From contig NC_022997.1 in the NCBI RefSeq assembly GCF_000503895.1, positions 2,855,821 to 2,919,820 on the forward strand: a stretch of 64,000 nucleotides of DNA, written 5' to 3'. Shown here piece after piece: positions 16,243 through 26,462 of the stretch (the stretch's first letter is position 1; each line of letters starts with the position of its first letter). Source of the DNA: Hyphomicrobium nitrativorans NL23. GTDB lineage: Bacteria > Pseudomonadota > Alphaproteobacteria > Rhizobiales > Hyphomicrobiaceae. Under the pieces are notes generated by a model. It searched no databases. It worked only from the letters and a program-made list of their open reading frames with translations, and was not told the DNA's origin. The position numbers and the translations under genes are program-made.

Positions 16243-17172
16243 TCAGCGTGACGCGATCCGCTCCCGATGGGCATAAGGCGACCAGGCGCCGTCCATCGAC
16301 GCGTTCTGGGCCGGGCGACGGTTGTGGACCATGTGCCGGGCCGAGCGCGTTCCTTCCACGGGACGGCGCGGTGCGCGCGCCTCGTAGTTCGCCCATTCAT
16401 GGGCCGAAACCGCCTGTTCCACCGCGGCCACCTCCCGGCCGTTTCCGGTGTTCCACGCGCGGCTCGCCAGGAACTGGCGCTCTCGGCTGTCGTCTCCATC
16501 GAGGGGGGCCGGACCCGCATATTGAACCCGCACCCGCCCCGTCCCGCCCGACTTGAGAGCGAGAACGCGCGCCGTCTCACGCGAGAGATCGATCATCCGC
16601 TCCCCTACGTAGGGGCCGCGGTCGTTGATGCGAACCATCACCGTGCGTCCGTTGGCCGGGTTCGTCACATAAGCGTAACTCGGCATCGGCAGCGTGGGGT
16701 GGGCCGCCGTCAGCGCGTACATGTCGAAGATCTCGCCGTTCGCGGTTTTACGACCATGGAACTTCGGCCCATACCACGAGGCGATGCCGACGCGATCGTA
16801 ATCGGGCTGCTCGCGCGGATGGTACCAGCGGCCGCCGACCTGATAGGCCTGCCCCACCTTGTAGTGGCCGCCGCCCTTGGGGATGCGCTCGCCCGGCCCG
16901 ACGACGCGGCGGCTGGCGGAGACGCCCCATTCCGATTCCGGAAACAACGCCTTGCTCGCGGACCGGCTCGGCTGGCTGGCTGCGCCGGAACCCGACGTCA
17001 GGCTGCTGGAGACAGAGCTTTGGCTGCTTGCGCAACCGCCCATGGCGGTCGCCGCGACAGCCGCCGACACGGCAAGCGCTGCGATGCTACGCGCGCTGTC
17101 AGAAAGCGCCCTGGGGGCAATGGATCCTATTGAGCCCGGCGCGGCTGCGCCTGGACCATGTATACGCGACAT
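16243..17172 (-). CDS. rlpA: RlpA-family septal ring lytic transglycosylase
   Basis: RlpA is an outer-membrane lipoprotein that cleaves denuded glycan strands at the septum. From the ATG at 17172 the 309-residue product has an N-terminal hydrophobic segment with a weak lipobox (A-M-G-G-C), a linker, and the double-psi beta-barrel domain (about 125-215) with I-A-S-W-Y-G-P-K-F-H-G-R-K-T-A-N-G-E and V-R-I-N-D-R-G-P-Y. There is no recognisable C-terminal SPOR domain; the last 80 residues are Arg/Ala-rich, so septal targeting may differ. A longer in-frame start at 17232 would spoil the export signal. Confidence 0.88.
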   Translation of the reverse strand: MSRIHGPGAAAPGSIGSIAPRALSDSARSIAALAVSAAVAATAMGGCASSQSSVSSSLTSGSGAASQPSRSASKALFPESEWGVSASRRVVGPGERIPKGGGHYKVGQAYQVGGRWYHPREQPDYDRVGIASWYGPKFHGRKTANGEIFDMYALTAAHPTLPMPSYAYVTNPANGRTVMVRINDRGPYVGERMIDLSRETARVLALKSGGTGRVRVQYAGPAPLDGDDSRERQFLASRAWNTGNGREVAAVEQAVSAHEWANYEARAPRRPVEGTRSARHMVHNRRPAQNASMDGAWSPYAHRERIASR

Positions 17173-17417
17173 AACGCCTACCCCGGCTCCTTTTGCGGAG
17201 CCTTTCCTGCCTAGATGCTTGCCGGGCGCCACTGTTCCGTGGTCTTCGCCGAAAAGCCCTCGCAGGATGGCAGAGAGCGATTGCGATCCCGTTAAGCGGG
17301 GGCCGGCGACCGAGGCGGGCCGCCTTTCCCCGCGCAGGGCGCAAGCTGGCCTTGAGAGGGCGCCAGGGACTGTGTAGGGTCCGGCGCTCCCGAGGCAGGC
17401 GCCTCTCCGGGACGCGG

Positions 17418-17507
17418 GGATGGGTGGTCGAGTGGTTTAAGGCACCGGTCTTGAAAACCGGCGTGGGTGCAAGCCCACCGTGGGTTCGAATCCCACCCCA
17501 TCCGCCA
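17418..17507 (+). tRNA. tRNA-Ser (anticodon UGA)
   Basis: The 90-base class II tRNA folds fully: 7-bp acceptor stem (GGATGGG/CCCATCC), anticodon stem CCGGT/ACCGG with loop CTTGAAA giving anticodon TGA, a long variable arm (GTGGGTGCAAGCCCAC), a T arm GTGGG/CCCAC with loop TTCGAAT, discriminator G and an encoded CCA. It reads UCA and related serine codons. Confidence 0.97.
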
Positions 17508-17508
17508 T

Positions 17509-17575
17509 CTTATCGCTCACGCGCCAGAGGCGCTCCGCGGGGGCGGCGCTTGCGCCGGGTCGCCTTGCTCCCGAG
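17509..17575. repeat. Dispersed GC-rich repeat, diverged copy
   Basis: Directly after the tRNA-Ser CCA, a 67-base stretch (TTATCGCTCACG... to GCCGGGTCGCCTTGCTCCC) matches the two copies at 50.7-50.9 kb at its start, middle and end. The middle has lost the GGCCGGTTCGGCC palindrome. The shared 3' block includes the identical 20 bases GCCGGGTCGCCTTGCTCCC plus flanks. Confidence 0.6.
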
Positions 17576-17716
17576 CTCTGCGGGCTTTGTGGAGAGTTGG
17601 AAATTTCTCCCTTCAGGCCCGCCAGATTTACAAACAACGCGTCATCAGATCTGCACCGCGAACTTTCGAAATTTTTCACGAGGCCAATCAAGCTTCCGGG
17701 GCCGCAACGGGTTGCA

Positions 17717-19138
17717 TCACGCGGCCTGAGCCAACGGCTCCAACGGAGCATCGTTGTCGGCGCAGAGTTCCAACTCAGGGCGGACGGAAGCCCCGGCATC
17801 GACTTGGCCTCGGCTCAACGGCCCCCGGTAAAGCGACAAGAGAAAATTGCGCACCTCGGACGCCAACAACTGTGCTTGCTCGGACAACGTGCCTGACGCG
17901 TTCTTGGTCGTTGCCGCGAGACTATCGGTCTTCTCGGCGTTCTCTGTGACGCCGTGTATGTTTTCGGCAACCTCCCTAAACCCCGCGAATGCCTGCTCGA
18001 CGTTGCAGGCAATTTCATTTGTCGCCTGTGTTTGGGCCTCAACCGTCACTGCCACCTGAGCTGTCGTCTGATCGACCACGCCGATAATGCGGCCCACGTC
18101 GGCAATTGCCTCGACGGCATCCCGCGTCGCGCTCTGGACTTCCGCAATGTGCGCACCGATTTCCGCCGTTGCCTTCGTCGTCTGGTTCGCCAGAGTTTTC
18201 ACCTCGGCCGCAACGACCGCGAAACCCTTGCCGGCTTCTCCGGCGCGGGCCGCTTCGATTGTCGCGTTCAATGCGAGCAGATTTGTTTGGCCCGCGATGC
18301 CGCTGATAAGCTCGGCCACCTGCCCGATCCGCTCGCCCGCGGCGTTCAACATCACGATGGTGCGCTCAGCCGCCGCGGCACGCCCGACCGCCTCGTTCGT
18401 CATCCTTGCCGAACGCTCAGCCTGAACGCTGATTTCCTTCGCCGAACTCGTAAGCTCGGTGCACGCGGCCGCGATCGTCTGCATGTTGGCTGTCGCCTGC
18501 TCCGTTGCGGCCGCGACAGACGTCGCGCGCTCCGCAGTGGCATTGGCCCCGGTGCTCAGGCCGGCGGCCGTCGCGCCCAGGCTCTCCGATGCGCTGGACA
18601 CCCCCTCCACGATGGCACCGATGTTGTTTTCGAACTTCCCGGTCTCGCTGGCCAATGTCTCGATGCGCGTCTCGATCGCCGCCATCGCTTCATTAATAGT
18701 TTTTGCTCCGGCGAGAAGTGCACCGTGAAGTCCTTCCTCGCGGATCTTCCGGAAGTATTTGTTTGCGCACACCGCCTGCATCGCAGCGGCCGATTCCCGG
18801 ACGTAAGCGTCACACCTGTCGATCATATCGTTAGTCGCGTGTGTTAATTGATCAAGGTCGCCCCCCTCCCGGACGCCAACCAAGCGGGCTTCGAAATTCC
18901 CCCTTGAAACGGACCGTGAAACCTCCAGCATTTCGTCCACAAACCGGCTGACGCGAAAGAGAAGAAACGCACCGAACAGGCTCGCCATCAACGCGATCAC
19001 TCCGGCGGCCGTCCCAACCACCGGCCGGCCCAACGCGTACGCGACAACGGAAACAGAAATCGCAGCAGCGGCGGCGACGACCGAGGCGAGAGCCTTGGAG
19101 AGCGAGGATACGTTAAAGAGCCAGGACAAATTCCTCAT
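17717..19138 (-). CDS. Methyl-accepting chemotaxis protein without its own sensor domain
   Basis: A 473-residue membrane chemoreceptor. Two adjacent helices near the N-terminus (about 12-35 and 40-62) leave almost no periplasmic loop, so sensing must be cytoplasmic or through a partner. A HAMP-like segment (about 62-120) leads to the signalling domain, whose hairpin tip reads [20 protein letters not shown] followed by [11 protein letters not shown]. No CheR-binding pentapeptide ends the protein. Its ATG lies inside the 3' end of the PAS gene (26-base overlap), which suggests a two-part aerotaxis receptor. Confidence 0.9.
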   Translation of the reverse strand: MRNLSWLFNVSSLSKALASVVAAAAAISVSVVAYALGRPVVGTAAGVIALMASLFGAFLLFRVSRFVDEMLEVSRSVSRGNFEARLVGVREGGDLDQLTHATNDMIDRCDAYVRESAAAMQAVCANKYFRKIREEGLHGALLAGAKTINEAMAAIETRIETLASETGKFENNIGAIVEGVSSASESLGATAAGLSTGANATAERATSVAAATEQATANMQTIAAACTELTSSAKEISVQAERSARMTNEAVGRAAAAERTIVMLNAAGERIGQVAELISGIAGQTNLLALNATIEAARAGEAGKGFAVVAAEVKTLANQTTKATAEIGAHIAEVQSATRDAVEAIADVGRIIGVVDQTTAQVAVTVEAQTQATNEIACNVEQAFAGFREVAENIHGVTENAEKTDSLAATTKNASGTLSEQAQLLASEVRNFLLSLYRGPLSRGQVDAGASVRPELELCADNDAPLEPLAQAA

Positions 19139-19634
19139 AGGAGCTCCCCCTTGATTTCACAACATCCTGAAGGTGCCGAAAGCTGGCCGAAAGCCCGTCT
19201 TTCCCGTTTTTATACGTCGCCTCAATCCGCAGGAGATCCGCGTAAAGGGGGTCCACGGCCTCTATCGCGGATCGTTTTGGCACCCGCCTGTTGGAATGAA
19301 ACCCAGCCACCCCGCCGTTTGGATCAAAGGAAGGTGTGACGTGCGCGAACACCCAGTAATGGTCGCCGCACTTGGTCATGTTCTTGACGTAGGCAAACAC
19401 CTCCCGGCCTTCGAACACGACGTCCCATAAGAACTTGAAGATTGCGCGCGGCATGTCCGGATGCCGAATGATCCGATGCGGCTGACCGACAACCTCCGCC
19501 TCGCTATAACCGGCTATTTTCAGAAACACCTGGTTGGCATACGTAATCCGACCTTTGAGATCTGTTTTTGAAACGATAATGTCGCTCGCATCGAAATATC
19601 TCTCGATACCCGTAGGGGTTATGACGCCAACCAT
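19113..19634 (-). CDS. PAS-domain protein, Aer-type sensor
   Basis: A 173-residue soluble protein with one PAS domain (about 15-120) closely resembling the FAD-binding PAS of Aer: [21 protein letters not shown]-x-G-D-H-Y-W-V. After the PAS core there is a helical tail (about 125-173). AGGAGG five bases before the ATG at 19634 fixes the start. The reading frame ends inside the receptor gene. Together the two genes supply what E. coli Aer has in one chain. FAD binding is inferred from similarity. Confidence 0.88.
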   Translation of the reverse strand: MVGVITPTGIERYFDASDIIVSKTDLKGRITYANQVFLKIAGYSEAEVVGQPHRIIRHPDMPRAIFKFLWDVVFEGREVFAYVKNMTKCGDHYWVFAHVTPSFDPNGGVAGFHSNRRVPKRSAIEAVDPLYADLLRIEATYKNGKDGLSASFRHLQDVVKSRGSSYEEFVLAL

Positions 19635-19825
19635 CGAGGCCTCCTTTAAAGACCCCACATTGCCCTCAATTCGCTAAATAAAATGCAAACGGATTAACTA
19701 CGGCGACGAATGTCTATTCAACGTATTAATATAATTGCCGATATGGAAATGTTTTAACTTTTAAAACCGCCATTCAAAACTTTTCGACTGGATGGGAGGT
19801 CATGCGCGTGCTTGGAAGACTAGGT

Positions 19826-20998
19826 CTACGCCCCCTGGGCCGACTGAGCAAAATCCCTCGATTTGGCAAGGCTCATCCGGTCCAGCGCAAACAGGGAGAG
19901 ATCAAATTTGCTCGCTCCTTCGGTCGCCAAGTCTGCAAGGATCTCACCGATTGCACTTGCGAACTTAAAGCCATGCCCCGAACACGGAGACGCAACGATC
20001 ACCTCAGGACACTCCGCCAGCCGGTCGAGAATGAAATGCTCGTCGGGCGTGTTCGTGAACATGCACGTTCTGAGGGCGAGAATGTCGCCATCGGCTGCCG
20101 GGAAAAACGCAGCCAGACCCCTTCTGAGGGCATCTTCGTCGGCGGATGTAGGTTCGCGTGAGAGGCCGTCTGCCGGACCGTGCTCCTTGAAGTGATGGTA
20201 CAGACCGATCTTGAACCCAGGCACGTTCCATTCCGGAAACTGATAGAAGTGACCAACGTCGCTTTTCAGATTGGAAACGGGAAAGGCTCCCGGTTCGAAC
20301 AACTTCGGGATCTTCGGCCGGAACCAGCCGAGCACTTGCCGCTCCGGCACCGCGAGCGATTTCAGCATCGGTACCAATTCGCCGACCCACGCTCCAGCGG
20401 CGATGACGAGTTGGCCGGTTTCGTACGTCGCACGGTCGGTCCGGACGCGAACTCCGCCTCCCGCTATCGGCTCGAAGTCCACGAAGGATTCTCGTGCACG
20501 CAGGGATGCGCCAGCGTTCAACGCCAGCTTGGCGGCCGCGACGATCGCGCGCTCCGATGCAACGAAGCCGCCGTCCTCCTGGTAGAGGGCCATATAGTTG
20601 GCCGGAAGTGCGTATCCAGGATAGCGCGATGCGACCTCTGAGGCCGTCAACAGCTCATGCGACAGGCTATGCAGACGGCAACTCTCAAGCGACTTTTGAA
20701 CGATGTCGCTGCCTTCCTGGCCGATATCCATGGATCCGGTGACGTGGAGGAGCTGCTCGCCTGCCAACGTCTCTGTCTCGCGCCATAGTTCGTAAGCCCG
20801 CCGAAGGATGGGCACGTAGCTCGGATGCTCGAAGTATGCGAGCCGGATAATGCGGTTGACGCCATGCGAGGAACCCATAGCGTTTGGGATGTCGTATCGT
20901 TCTATGCCGAGGACGCGCTTCCTCCGTCGCGCCAATTGCCAGCAGGCCGCAGATCCCATGCCGCCCACGCCGACAACAATCACGTCATACGAGGTCAT
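19826..20998 (-). CDS. FAD-dependent sarcosine / N-methyltryptophan oxidase-like protein
   Basis: A 390-residue monomeric flavoprotein oxidase of the MSOX/SolA group, which demethylates N-methyl amino acids giving formaldehyde and H2O2. The N-terminal dinucleotide fold reads V-I-V-V-G-V-G-G-M-G-S-A. The motif R-T-C-M-F-T-N-T-P-D-E-H-F carries the Cys that binds FAD covalently in MSOX, and S-G-H-G-F-K-F follows. The length is exactly typical. The ribosome site before 20998 is weak, and upstream in-frame codons to 21103 exist but add unrelated sequence. It lies 168 bases after the FdhF/YdeP gene on the same strand. Confidence 0.85.
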   Translation of the reverse strand: MTSYDVIVVGVGGMGSAACWQLARRRKRVLGIERYDIPNAMGSSHGVNRIIRLAYFEHPSYVPILRRAYELWRETETLAGEQLLHVTGSMDIGQEGSDIVQKSLESCRLHSLSHELLTASEVASRYPGYALPANYMALYQEDGGFVASERAIVAAAKLALNAGASLRARESFVDFEPIAGGGVRVRTDRATYETGQLVIAAGAWVGELVPMLKSLAVPERQVLGWFRPKIPKLFEPGAFPVSNLKSDVGHFYQFPEWNVPGFKIGLYHHFKEHGPADGLSREPTSADEDALRRGLAAFFPAADGDILALRTCMFTNTPDEHFILDRLAECPEVIVASPCSGHGFKFASAIGEILADLATEGASKFDLSLFALDRMSLAKSRDFAQSAQGA

Positions 20999-21166
20999 GT
21001 TCGCTTCACCGAAAGGATCAAAGAAGCACTGGCCGCGCCATGCGGACATGCGGTCGGTCCACGTTTGTATACAGGCCGCCTCGCGTGGAGAGAAGGCCTC
21101 CAATTGCTCGATGTTCGCCAGCGAATGCCGCCGCAGAACGCATCCGCTCCGCGCAGCGAAAAGGCC

Positions 21167-23482
21167 CTAAGCGGCGGGTAAATCCTCACGCGCGACGGGC
21201 GCAATCTTCTCGATGCGAACCGGAAGCGATTTGACCGCCGGCGTCCGGCTTTCCTCGGCAAACTGCCAGAGCGGAACGAGCGGATTGCATTCCGGGAAGT
21301 ACGCGGCGCAATTGCCGGGGGGAATGTCGTATTCCAAAGCCGCGAAACCCGCGACACGATGCTCGACGCCGTCCTCGACAGCGGTTCTGAGCGCAATCTC
21401 CGCTTCTTGAGAGATGCCAAAGCGAAGCATATCGTCCTTGTTCATCATCACGACCATCCGCGATCCGTAGATCCCCCGGAATCGGTCGTCGTCACCGTAG
21501 ATGGTGGTGTTGAACTGATCGTTCGAGCGGAGCGTGATCAAGCGCAGGACGTCGCCATCCCGCCCGTCGTCGAAACTTGCGCACAGCGCTTTCGGTACTT
21601 TGAAATTCGCCCGTTTCGTATCTGTTTCCCAAATCCGGTCCCTGGCTGGGACGGGTCGCGGAAATCCGCCGGGAAGATCGAGACGCTCGTTGAAGTTTCG
21701 AAACTGATCCGGATAGGTCTCTTCGATCGCATCGCGCACGAGGCCGTAGTCATCCACCCACGCGTCCCAAGGCACCTTCGGATTGGGAGGCAACGTCGCC
21801 TTGGCGATCTCGGCGATAATCTTCGGTTCCGACAACAGGTGCTCGCTTGCGGGCTCCGCGATTCCGCGCGACGCATGAATGCAGGTGGTCGAATCTTCGA
21901 TGGTCACGATCTGGGGGCCAGACTTCTGCTCGTCGATTTCGAGCCTAGATAGACACGGCAAAAGATACGTGGTTTTCGCTGCAAGAAGGTGCGTGCGATT
22001 GAGTTTCGTTGCGATCTGGACGGAGAGGTCGAGGTTCGTCCAAGCCGGTTCCATCAGACCGTGCTCCGGGGCGGCCCGCACGAAGTTTCCGCCCAGACCG
22101 ACGAAGGCGCGGACCGTACCGTCGAGCACGCCTTCGCAGGTTTCGATGGTGGCTCGACCGTCTTTCCTGGGAGGCGAGAAGCCGTACTGCTCGGCCAAGC
22201 GATCGAGGGGAACGAGTTCGGTCTTGTCGGCAATCCCGACGGTGCGCTGGCCCTGCACGTTGGAATGGCCTCTGACCGGACATATGCCCGCGCCCGGCCG
22301 GCCGATGTTGCCGCGCAGCAGCAGGAGATTGACAAGCATCTGCACGTTGTGGACGCCGAGGCGATGCTGCGTCAGGCCCATGCCGTAAACTGCTATGACG
22401 GATTTGGCCTCGCTGTAGGTCTTGGCCGCGGCTTCCAGAGACGCGCGATTGAGGCCGCTTTCCTGTTCGATGTCGGCCCAGGATGTTTCTTCGGCGAATG
22501 CGCGAAACGTCTCGAAGCCATGGGTGTGCGTGCCGATGAAGTCGACGTCGAGGATGGAGCGTTCTCCACGCTTTCGTGCGGCACCGTCCCAGTCGAACAG
22601 CGCCTTGGCCACACCGATCAGCGCTGCGATATCGCCCCCTGCCCTCACCTGATAGTATTGCGTCGCGATCCGGGTCGCGTCTTGTGCGATCATCTGGCCG
22701 GGACGCTGAGGGTTGACGAATTCCTCCCAACCCTTTTCGCGCAGAGGATTGAAGACGACAATTCTTGCGCCGCGCTCCCGGGCCTCCTGAAGGCTATGCA
22801 GCAGGCGCGGCGAATTCGTACCGACATTCTGACCGAACGCGAAGATGCAATCGGTCGCCTCGAAGTCTTCGAGCAGCACCGTGCCAACGGGTGTGCCGAT
22901 GCTTTCGGGAAGAGCCACGGACGTCGTCTCGTGGCACATGTTCGAACTGTCGGGAAGATTGTTGTTTCCATAGAGGCGCGCGAACAGCTGATACATGTAA
23001 GATGTTTCGAGGGACGCGCGGCCCGACGCATAGAACACGACGGATTCGGGATCAAACGCCTTGAGCTTCGTTCCGATATCGCGAAATGCCTCGTCCCAGC
23101 TCACCGGACGATAGCGGTCGGTCTCGCGGTCGTAGCGCATAGGGTGCGTGAGGCGGCCTTCGTTCTCCAGCTCGAAGTCGGACCAGCCCAGCAATTCGCT
23201 CACGGAATGTCCTGCAAAGAATTCAGGCGTCGCCCGGTTCGAGGTCAGCTCCCAGAACGTCGCCTTGGCGCCGTTCTCGCAGAATTCGGCGTTGTGGGGG
23301 ACGGCCGGCTTTGCCCATGCGCAACTGGTACACATGTATCCTTTGGGCTTGTTGTGATAGCGAAGGAGATCCGGCGCGGTGCCGATGGCGCCCTGCCGCG
23401 TCGAATGACGCACCAGCGATTTGACAGACCCCCAGCCTCCTGCCGGGTGATCGTATCGCTCGAACTCCACATCGTCCGACAT
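21167..23482 (-). CDS. FdhF/YdeP-family molybdopterin oxidoreductase
   Basis: A 771-residue cytoplasmic enzyme of the bis-MGD family most like E. coli YdeP and FdhF-type alpha subunits. The N-terminus has the reduced Cys motif M-C-T-S-C-A-W-A-K-P with a later F-C-E-N-G. The molybdopterin domains carry N-M-C-H-E-T-T-S-V-A, G-M-G-L-T-Q-H and G-H-S-N-V-Q-G-Q-R-T-V-G, and the C-terminal domain has T-L-R-S-N-D-Q-F-N-T-T. The substrate is unknown; YdeP homologues are tied to acid resistance and formate-like chemistry. AGAGG three bases before the ATG at 23482 supports that start. There is no export signal. Confidence 0.88.
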   Translation of the reverse strand: MSDDVEFERYDHPAGGWGSVKSLVRHSTRQGAIGTAPDLLRYHNKPKGYMCTSCAWAKPAVPHNAEFCENGAKATFWELTSNRATPEFFAGHSVSELLGWSDFELENEGRLTHPMRYDRETDRYRPVSWDEAFRDIGTKLKAFDPESVVFYASGRASLETSYMYQLFARLYGNNNLPDSSNMCHETTSVALPESIGTPVGTVLLEDFEATDCIFAFGQNVGTNSPRLLHSLQEARERGARIVVFNPLREKGWEEFVNPQRPGQMIAQDATRIATQYYQVRAGGDIAALIGVAKALFDWDGAARKRGERSILDVDFIGTHTHGFETFRAFAEETSWADIEQESGLNRASLEAAAKTYSEAKSVIAVYGMGLTQHRLGVHNVQMLVNLLLLRGNIGRPGAGICPVRGHSNVQGQRTVGIADKTELVPLDRLAEQYGFSPPRKDGRATIETCEGVLDGTVRAFVGLGGNFVRAAPEHGLMEPAWTNLDLSVQIATKLNRTHLLAAKTTYLLPCLSRLEIDEQKSGPQIVTIEDSTTCIHASRGIAEPASEHLLSEPKIIAEIAKATLPPNPKVPWDAWVDDYGLVRDAIEETYPDQFRNFNERLDLPGGFPRPVPARDRIWETDTKRANFKVPKALCASFDDGRDGDVLRLITLRSNDQFNTTIYGDDDRFRGIYGSRMVVMMNKDDMLRFGISQEAEIALRTAVEDGVEHRVAGFAALEYDIPPGNCAAYFPECNPLVPLWQFAEESRTPAVKSLPVRIEKIAPVAREDLPAA

Positions 23483-23592
23483 CCACCTCTCCCAATTGGG
23501 CCGCCGCATATGCCGAGGCTGCCTCATTGGCTAACCTGAGGGTGATGCGATGGTTCCATCCGGCTCGGCGGCGATGGGTTCAACGCATCGCC

Positions 23593-23949
23593 TCAGCACG
23601 TGGACAGCCACAAGACGCCCGCAAACGATATGGCCACGGCCGCGAACGCGGCGAGTGCGCCGTAGGTGGATACCCTGGCCAGAAATCCTGCGGTCGCATC
23701 GGATGGCGTCCGGCGTCTCTCGCTGCTGAGGTGGCGGTAGAGAACGAAGCTCACGACGAGGCCAACGGCATAGAGCGAGATCTGCTGGAGACGCTGCAGG
23801 CTTATAGATCCGAAAAGCTCGACCTCGTGCCATGCGAGGCGACATCCGACGGCCTGCATGCCGTAGATCACGACAAAGACCGCGGCCCAGGCCACGAAGC
23901 CTGCGGCAACAGCCGACAACCGGCCGGCGCTGTCGGAGCGGACATTCAT
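23593..23949 (-). CDS. Small three-helix membrane protein of the cox cluster
   Basis: A 118-residue membrane protein with three hydrophobic helices (about 10-33, 50-67 and 88-112). Its first helix contains V-V-I-Y-G-M-Q-A-V-G-C, a pattern seen in small proteins encoded beside alternative oxidases. Its ATG shares one base with the stop of the subunit I/III gene (TGATG), so it is coupled to that gene. It is probably an accessory or small subunit of the oxidase; no catalytic residues are evident. Confidence 0.75.
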   Translation of the reverse strand: MNVRSDSAGRLSAVAAGFVAWAAVFVVIYGMQAVGCRLAWHEVELFGSISLQRLQQISLYAVGLVVSFVLYRHLSSERRRTPSDATAGFLARVSTYGALAAFAAVAISFAGVLWLSTC

Positions 23950-26462
23950 CACGCAGGCTCCGATCCGACGAGCCCAATCAGCGCGGCCACAAACGCCAGT
24001 CCGACGACCGTCGCGACGGCACAGTAATCGTGCCACTGGCGGCCTATCCGCAGATCGAGCGTGCGGAGGGCCGAGACCTTGCCGCTGTGAACGCGTGCCG
24101 CGCCGAACAGAGCAAACACCGCGCCAAGCGCGTGATGGCTCGCGAGATAGATCAGGATCACGAAGATCGCGGCCGACAGCGCGTGCGCTGTTAGAGACGG
24201 CACGCCTGCGATAGCGATTCCGAGAAGGACGACGGATGCCAGGGTGTGGCTTGCGGCGCACGCACCGAGAGGGACGAACGGGCGCCGCCCCGCCATATGC
24301 ACGGCGCGCGCACCGAAGGCAGCAGCGCACAGGGCCGCGACCGCAGCGGAAGCCGGCCAAAGGACGCCGAGATCGGGCAAAACGGACGGTGGCCAGTTCG
24401 GCGCCGAGACCCACAGAAACAAGCTGCCAAAAAGCAAGGACACGTAAAGGGTGGCGTTTGCGGCAAGCGTGAACGCCATGGCCCACCAGGACGGGGCATC
24501 CCTACTTTCGTAATGATATTGGGCCGTCTCTCCGCGTCCGATCGGCACCGGGCCCGTATCCGCTTCAAGGCCCGTATCCCGCGTCCAGAGGAGAAAGCAC
24601 ACGACGATTGCAGGAAGTGTCGCGAGGGCCATCCAGTAGAGCTTCAAAAGCATCAGCACGAAGAACGCGCCGGTCGCGATCGCGGTGATGAGCGGCCGAT
24701 AGGTTTGCCGCGGCAGGACGATAACGTGTTCGACATCTCCCCCGATCATTTCAACGCCCAGCGTCTCCATATGGCCGTGACGTGTAAACGCGAGATAGCC
24801 GCGCCCTCCCGCCAACTCTGCCGCGAGCGGGCCGGGATCGAGCCTATCGGCCCGACGGTCGATCGTCGGCAGAGACGCGAAGTTGTACGACGGAGGCGGA
24901 ATGGGCATCGCCCATTCGAGCGTCGCTGCGCTCCATGGATTGCGCCGGCTGCGCGGCGTGAAGCGCATCAGCAGCAGGAGATCGATGACGACGATGGCAA
25001 AGCCGATCGTCATCACGAAGCTTCCGATGGATGAAATGAGGTTCAATGTCTCCCAGCCGAGTTCTGGAATATACGTGTGAATGCGGCGCGGCATTCCGCG
25101 AAGACCCGTCAGGTGCATGACCAGGAACGTGACGTTAAAGCCTGCGAAGATCGTCCAGAACCCGATTGCGGACATGTAGCGTGACGGGAGCCGGCCCGTC
25201 ACATGCGGGAGCCAATGATAGGCGGCGCCGATCATCGGCAGAACGAAGCCGCCGATCAGCACATAGTGCAAATGCGCCACAACGAAGTGCGTGTCGTGCG
25301 CCTGAAGATTGAACGGCACGATTGCGAGCATGACGCCCGTGAGGCCGCCGATCACGAAGACGAAGAACATTCCGAACACGTAGAGCATAGGTAGCGAGTA
25401 TCGCGGCGTTCCATGCGAAAGCGTGGCCAGCCACGCAAAGATTTGAACCGCGGTCGGGATTGTGACCAGCACGCTTGCGGCCGCAAAGAAACTCAGCCCG
25501 AGATGGGGGATGCCCGTCGCATACATATGGTGCACCCACAGCCCGAACGACAGAAACGCCATGGCGATCACGGCAACGACGATGGCGGTGTATCCCACGA
25601 GGGGGCGGCCTGCGAACACGGGCAGAAACGTCGAGACGAGCCCGGCGGCCGGAAGGAAGATGATATAGACCTCGGGGTGCCCGAACAGCCAGAACAGGTG
25701 TTGCCATAGCAGCGGATCGCCGCCGCGCGCCGGATCGAAGAACGGCAGATCGAAGGCGCGCTCGACTTCGAGCAGGATCGAGCCGAGGATCAGCGGCGGG
25801 AAGCCGATCAGCATCATCAAAGCGACAACCAGCATGTACCAGGCAAATATCGGCATCCTGTCGAGCGACATGCCGGGCGCGCGCACCTTCAACACGCTGG
25901 CGGCGATCTCGACGGCGGTGCAGATCGCGGAGATCTCGACGAACGCAATGCCCAGCAGCCAGAGATCCGCGTTGATGCCTGGCGTATAGGTCCGCGAAGA
26001 AAGCGGGGTGTACATGAACCAGCCGGAATCGGGCGCCACACCCGCAAGCAGTCCGACGATCAGCATCGTTCCGCCGAACAGATAGCACCAGTAGCTGTAG
26101 GCGGTGAGGCGCGGGAACGCGAAGTCGCGCGCGCCGACAAGTTTGGGGAGAAGGTAAATCGCAAATCCTTCGAACAGCGGAATTGCGAAGAGGAACATCA
26201 TGATCGTTCCGTGCATGGTGAAGATCTGCGCGTACAGACCCTCGTCCATGAACGCGCTCGCAGACGTTGCGAGCTGCGTGCGGATCAGCATCCCGAGGCC
26301 ACCGCCGATGGCGAAGAAAACGAACGCCGTTATGACGAAACGCTTGCCCAGAACACTGTGATTGACCGCGGCGAGACGCTCGATGCCGGTGCCTGGTCCC
26401 CAGATCGCCGTGAGCTCCTTGTGCAGCTTGATCGGCGAGGCGGTGCGGTGAGCTTCCGTCAT
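23949..26462 (-). CDS. Cytochrome c oxidase subunit I fused to subunit III
   Basis: An 837-residue fusion. The N-terminal part (about 1-560) is subunit I with the haem/copper ligands: M-H-G-T-I-M-M-F, the channel Glu region F-G-H-P-E-V-Y, H-H-M-Y-A-T-G and A-H-L-H-Y-V-L-I-G-G. After an interdomain stretch, about residues 595-837 form a subunit III-like bundle. In the usual sequence the third block reads AHFHYVL, so the Leu is a small deviation. It couples oxygen reduction to proton pumping. The ATG at 26462 overlaps the subunit II stop by 4 bases. Such fusions occur in caa3-type oxidases and in the alternative cox clusters of some rhizobia. Confidence 0.92.
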   Translation of the reverse strand: MTEAHRTASPIKLHKELTAIWGPGTGIERLAAVNHSVLGKRFVITAFVFFAIGGGLGMLIRTQLATSASAFMDEGLYAQIFTMHGTIMMFLFAIPLFEGFAIYLLPKLVGARDFAFPRLTAYSYWCYLFGGTMLIVGLLAGVAPDSGWFMYTPLSSRTYTPGINADLWLLGIAFVEISAICTAVEIAASVLKVRAPGMSLDRMPIFAWYMLVVALMMLIGFPPLILGSILLEVERAFDLPFFDPARGGDPLLWQHLFWLFGHPEVYIIFLPAAGLVSTFLPVFAGRPLVGYTAIVVAVIAMAFLSFGLWVHHMYATGIPHLGLSFFAAASVLVTIPTAVQIFAWLATLSHGTPRYSLPMLYVFGMFFVFVIGGLTGVMLAIVPFNLQAHDTHFVVAHLHYVLIGGFVLPMIGAAYHWLPHVTGRLPSRYMSAIGFWTIFAGFNVTFLVMHLTGLRGMPRRIHTYIPELGWETLNLISSIGSFVMTIGFAIVVIDLLLLMRFTPRSRRNPWSAATLEWAMPIPPPSYNFASLPTIDRRADRLDPGPLAAELAGGRGYLAFTRHGHMETLGVEMIGGDVEHVIVLPRQTYRPLITAIATGAFFVLMLLKLYWMALATLPAIVVCFLLWTRDTGLEADTGPVPIGRGETAQYHYESRDAPSWWAMAFTLAANATLYVSLLFGSLFLWVSAPNWPPSVLPDLGVLWPASAAVAALCAAAFGARAVHMAGRRPFVPLGACAASHTLASVVLLGIAIAGVPSLTAHALSAAIFVILIYLASHHALGAVFALFGAARVHSGKVSALRTLDLRIGRQWHDYCAVATVVGLAFVAALIGLVGSEPA

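Noticed and set aside
21989-23539. 516-residue plus-strand frame opposite the FdhF/YdeP gene
   Set aside because: The minus strand encodes a clear molybdoenzyme; the plus frame is Arg/Val-rich shadow sequence.
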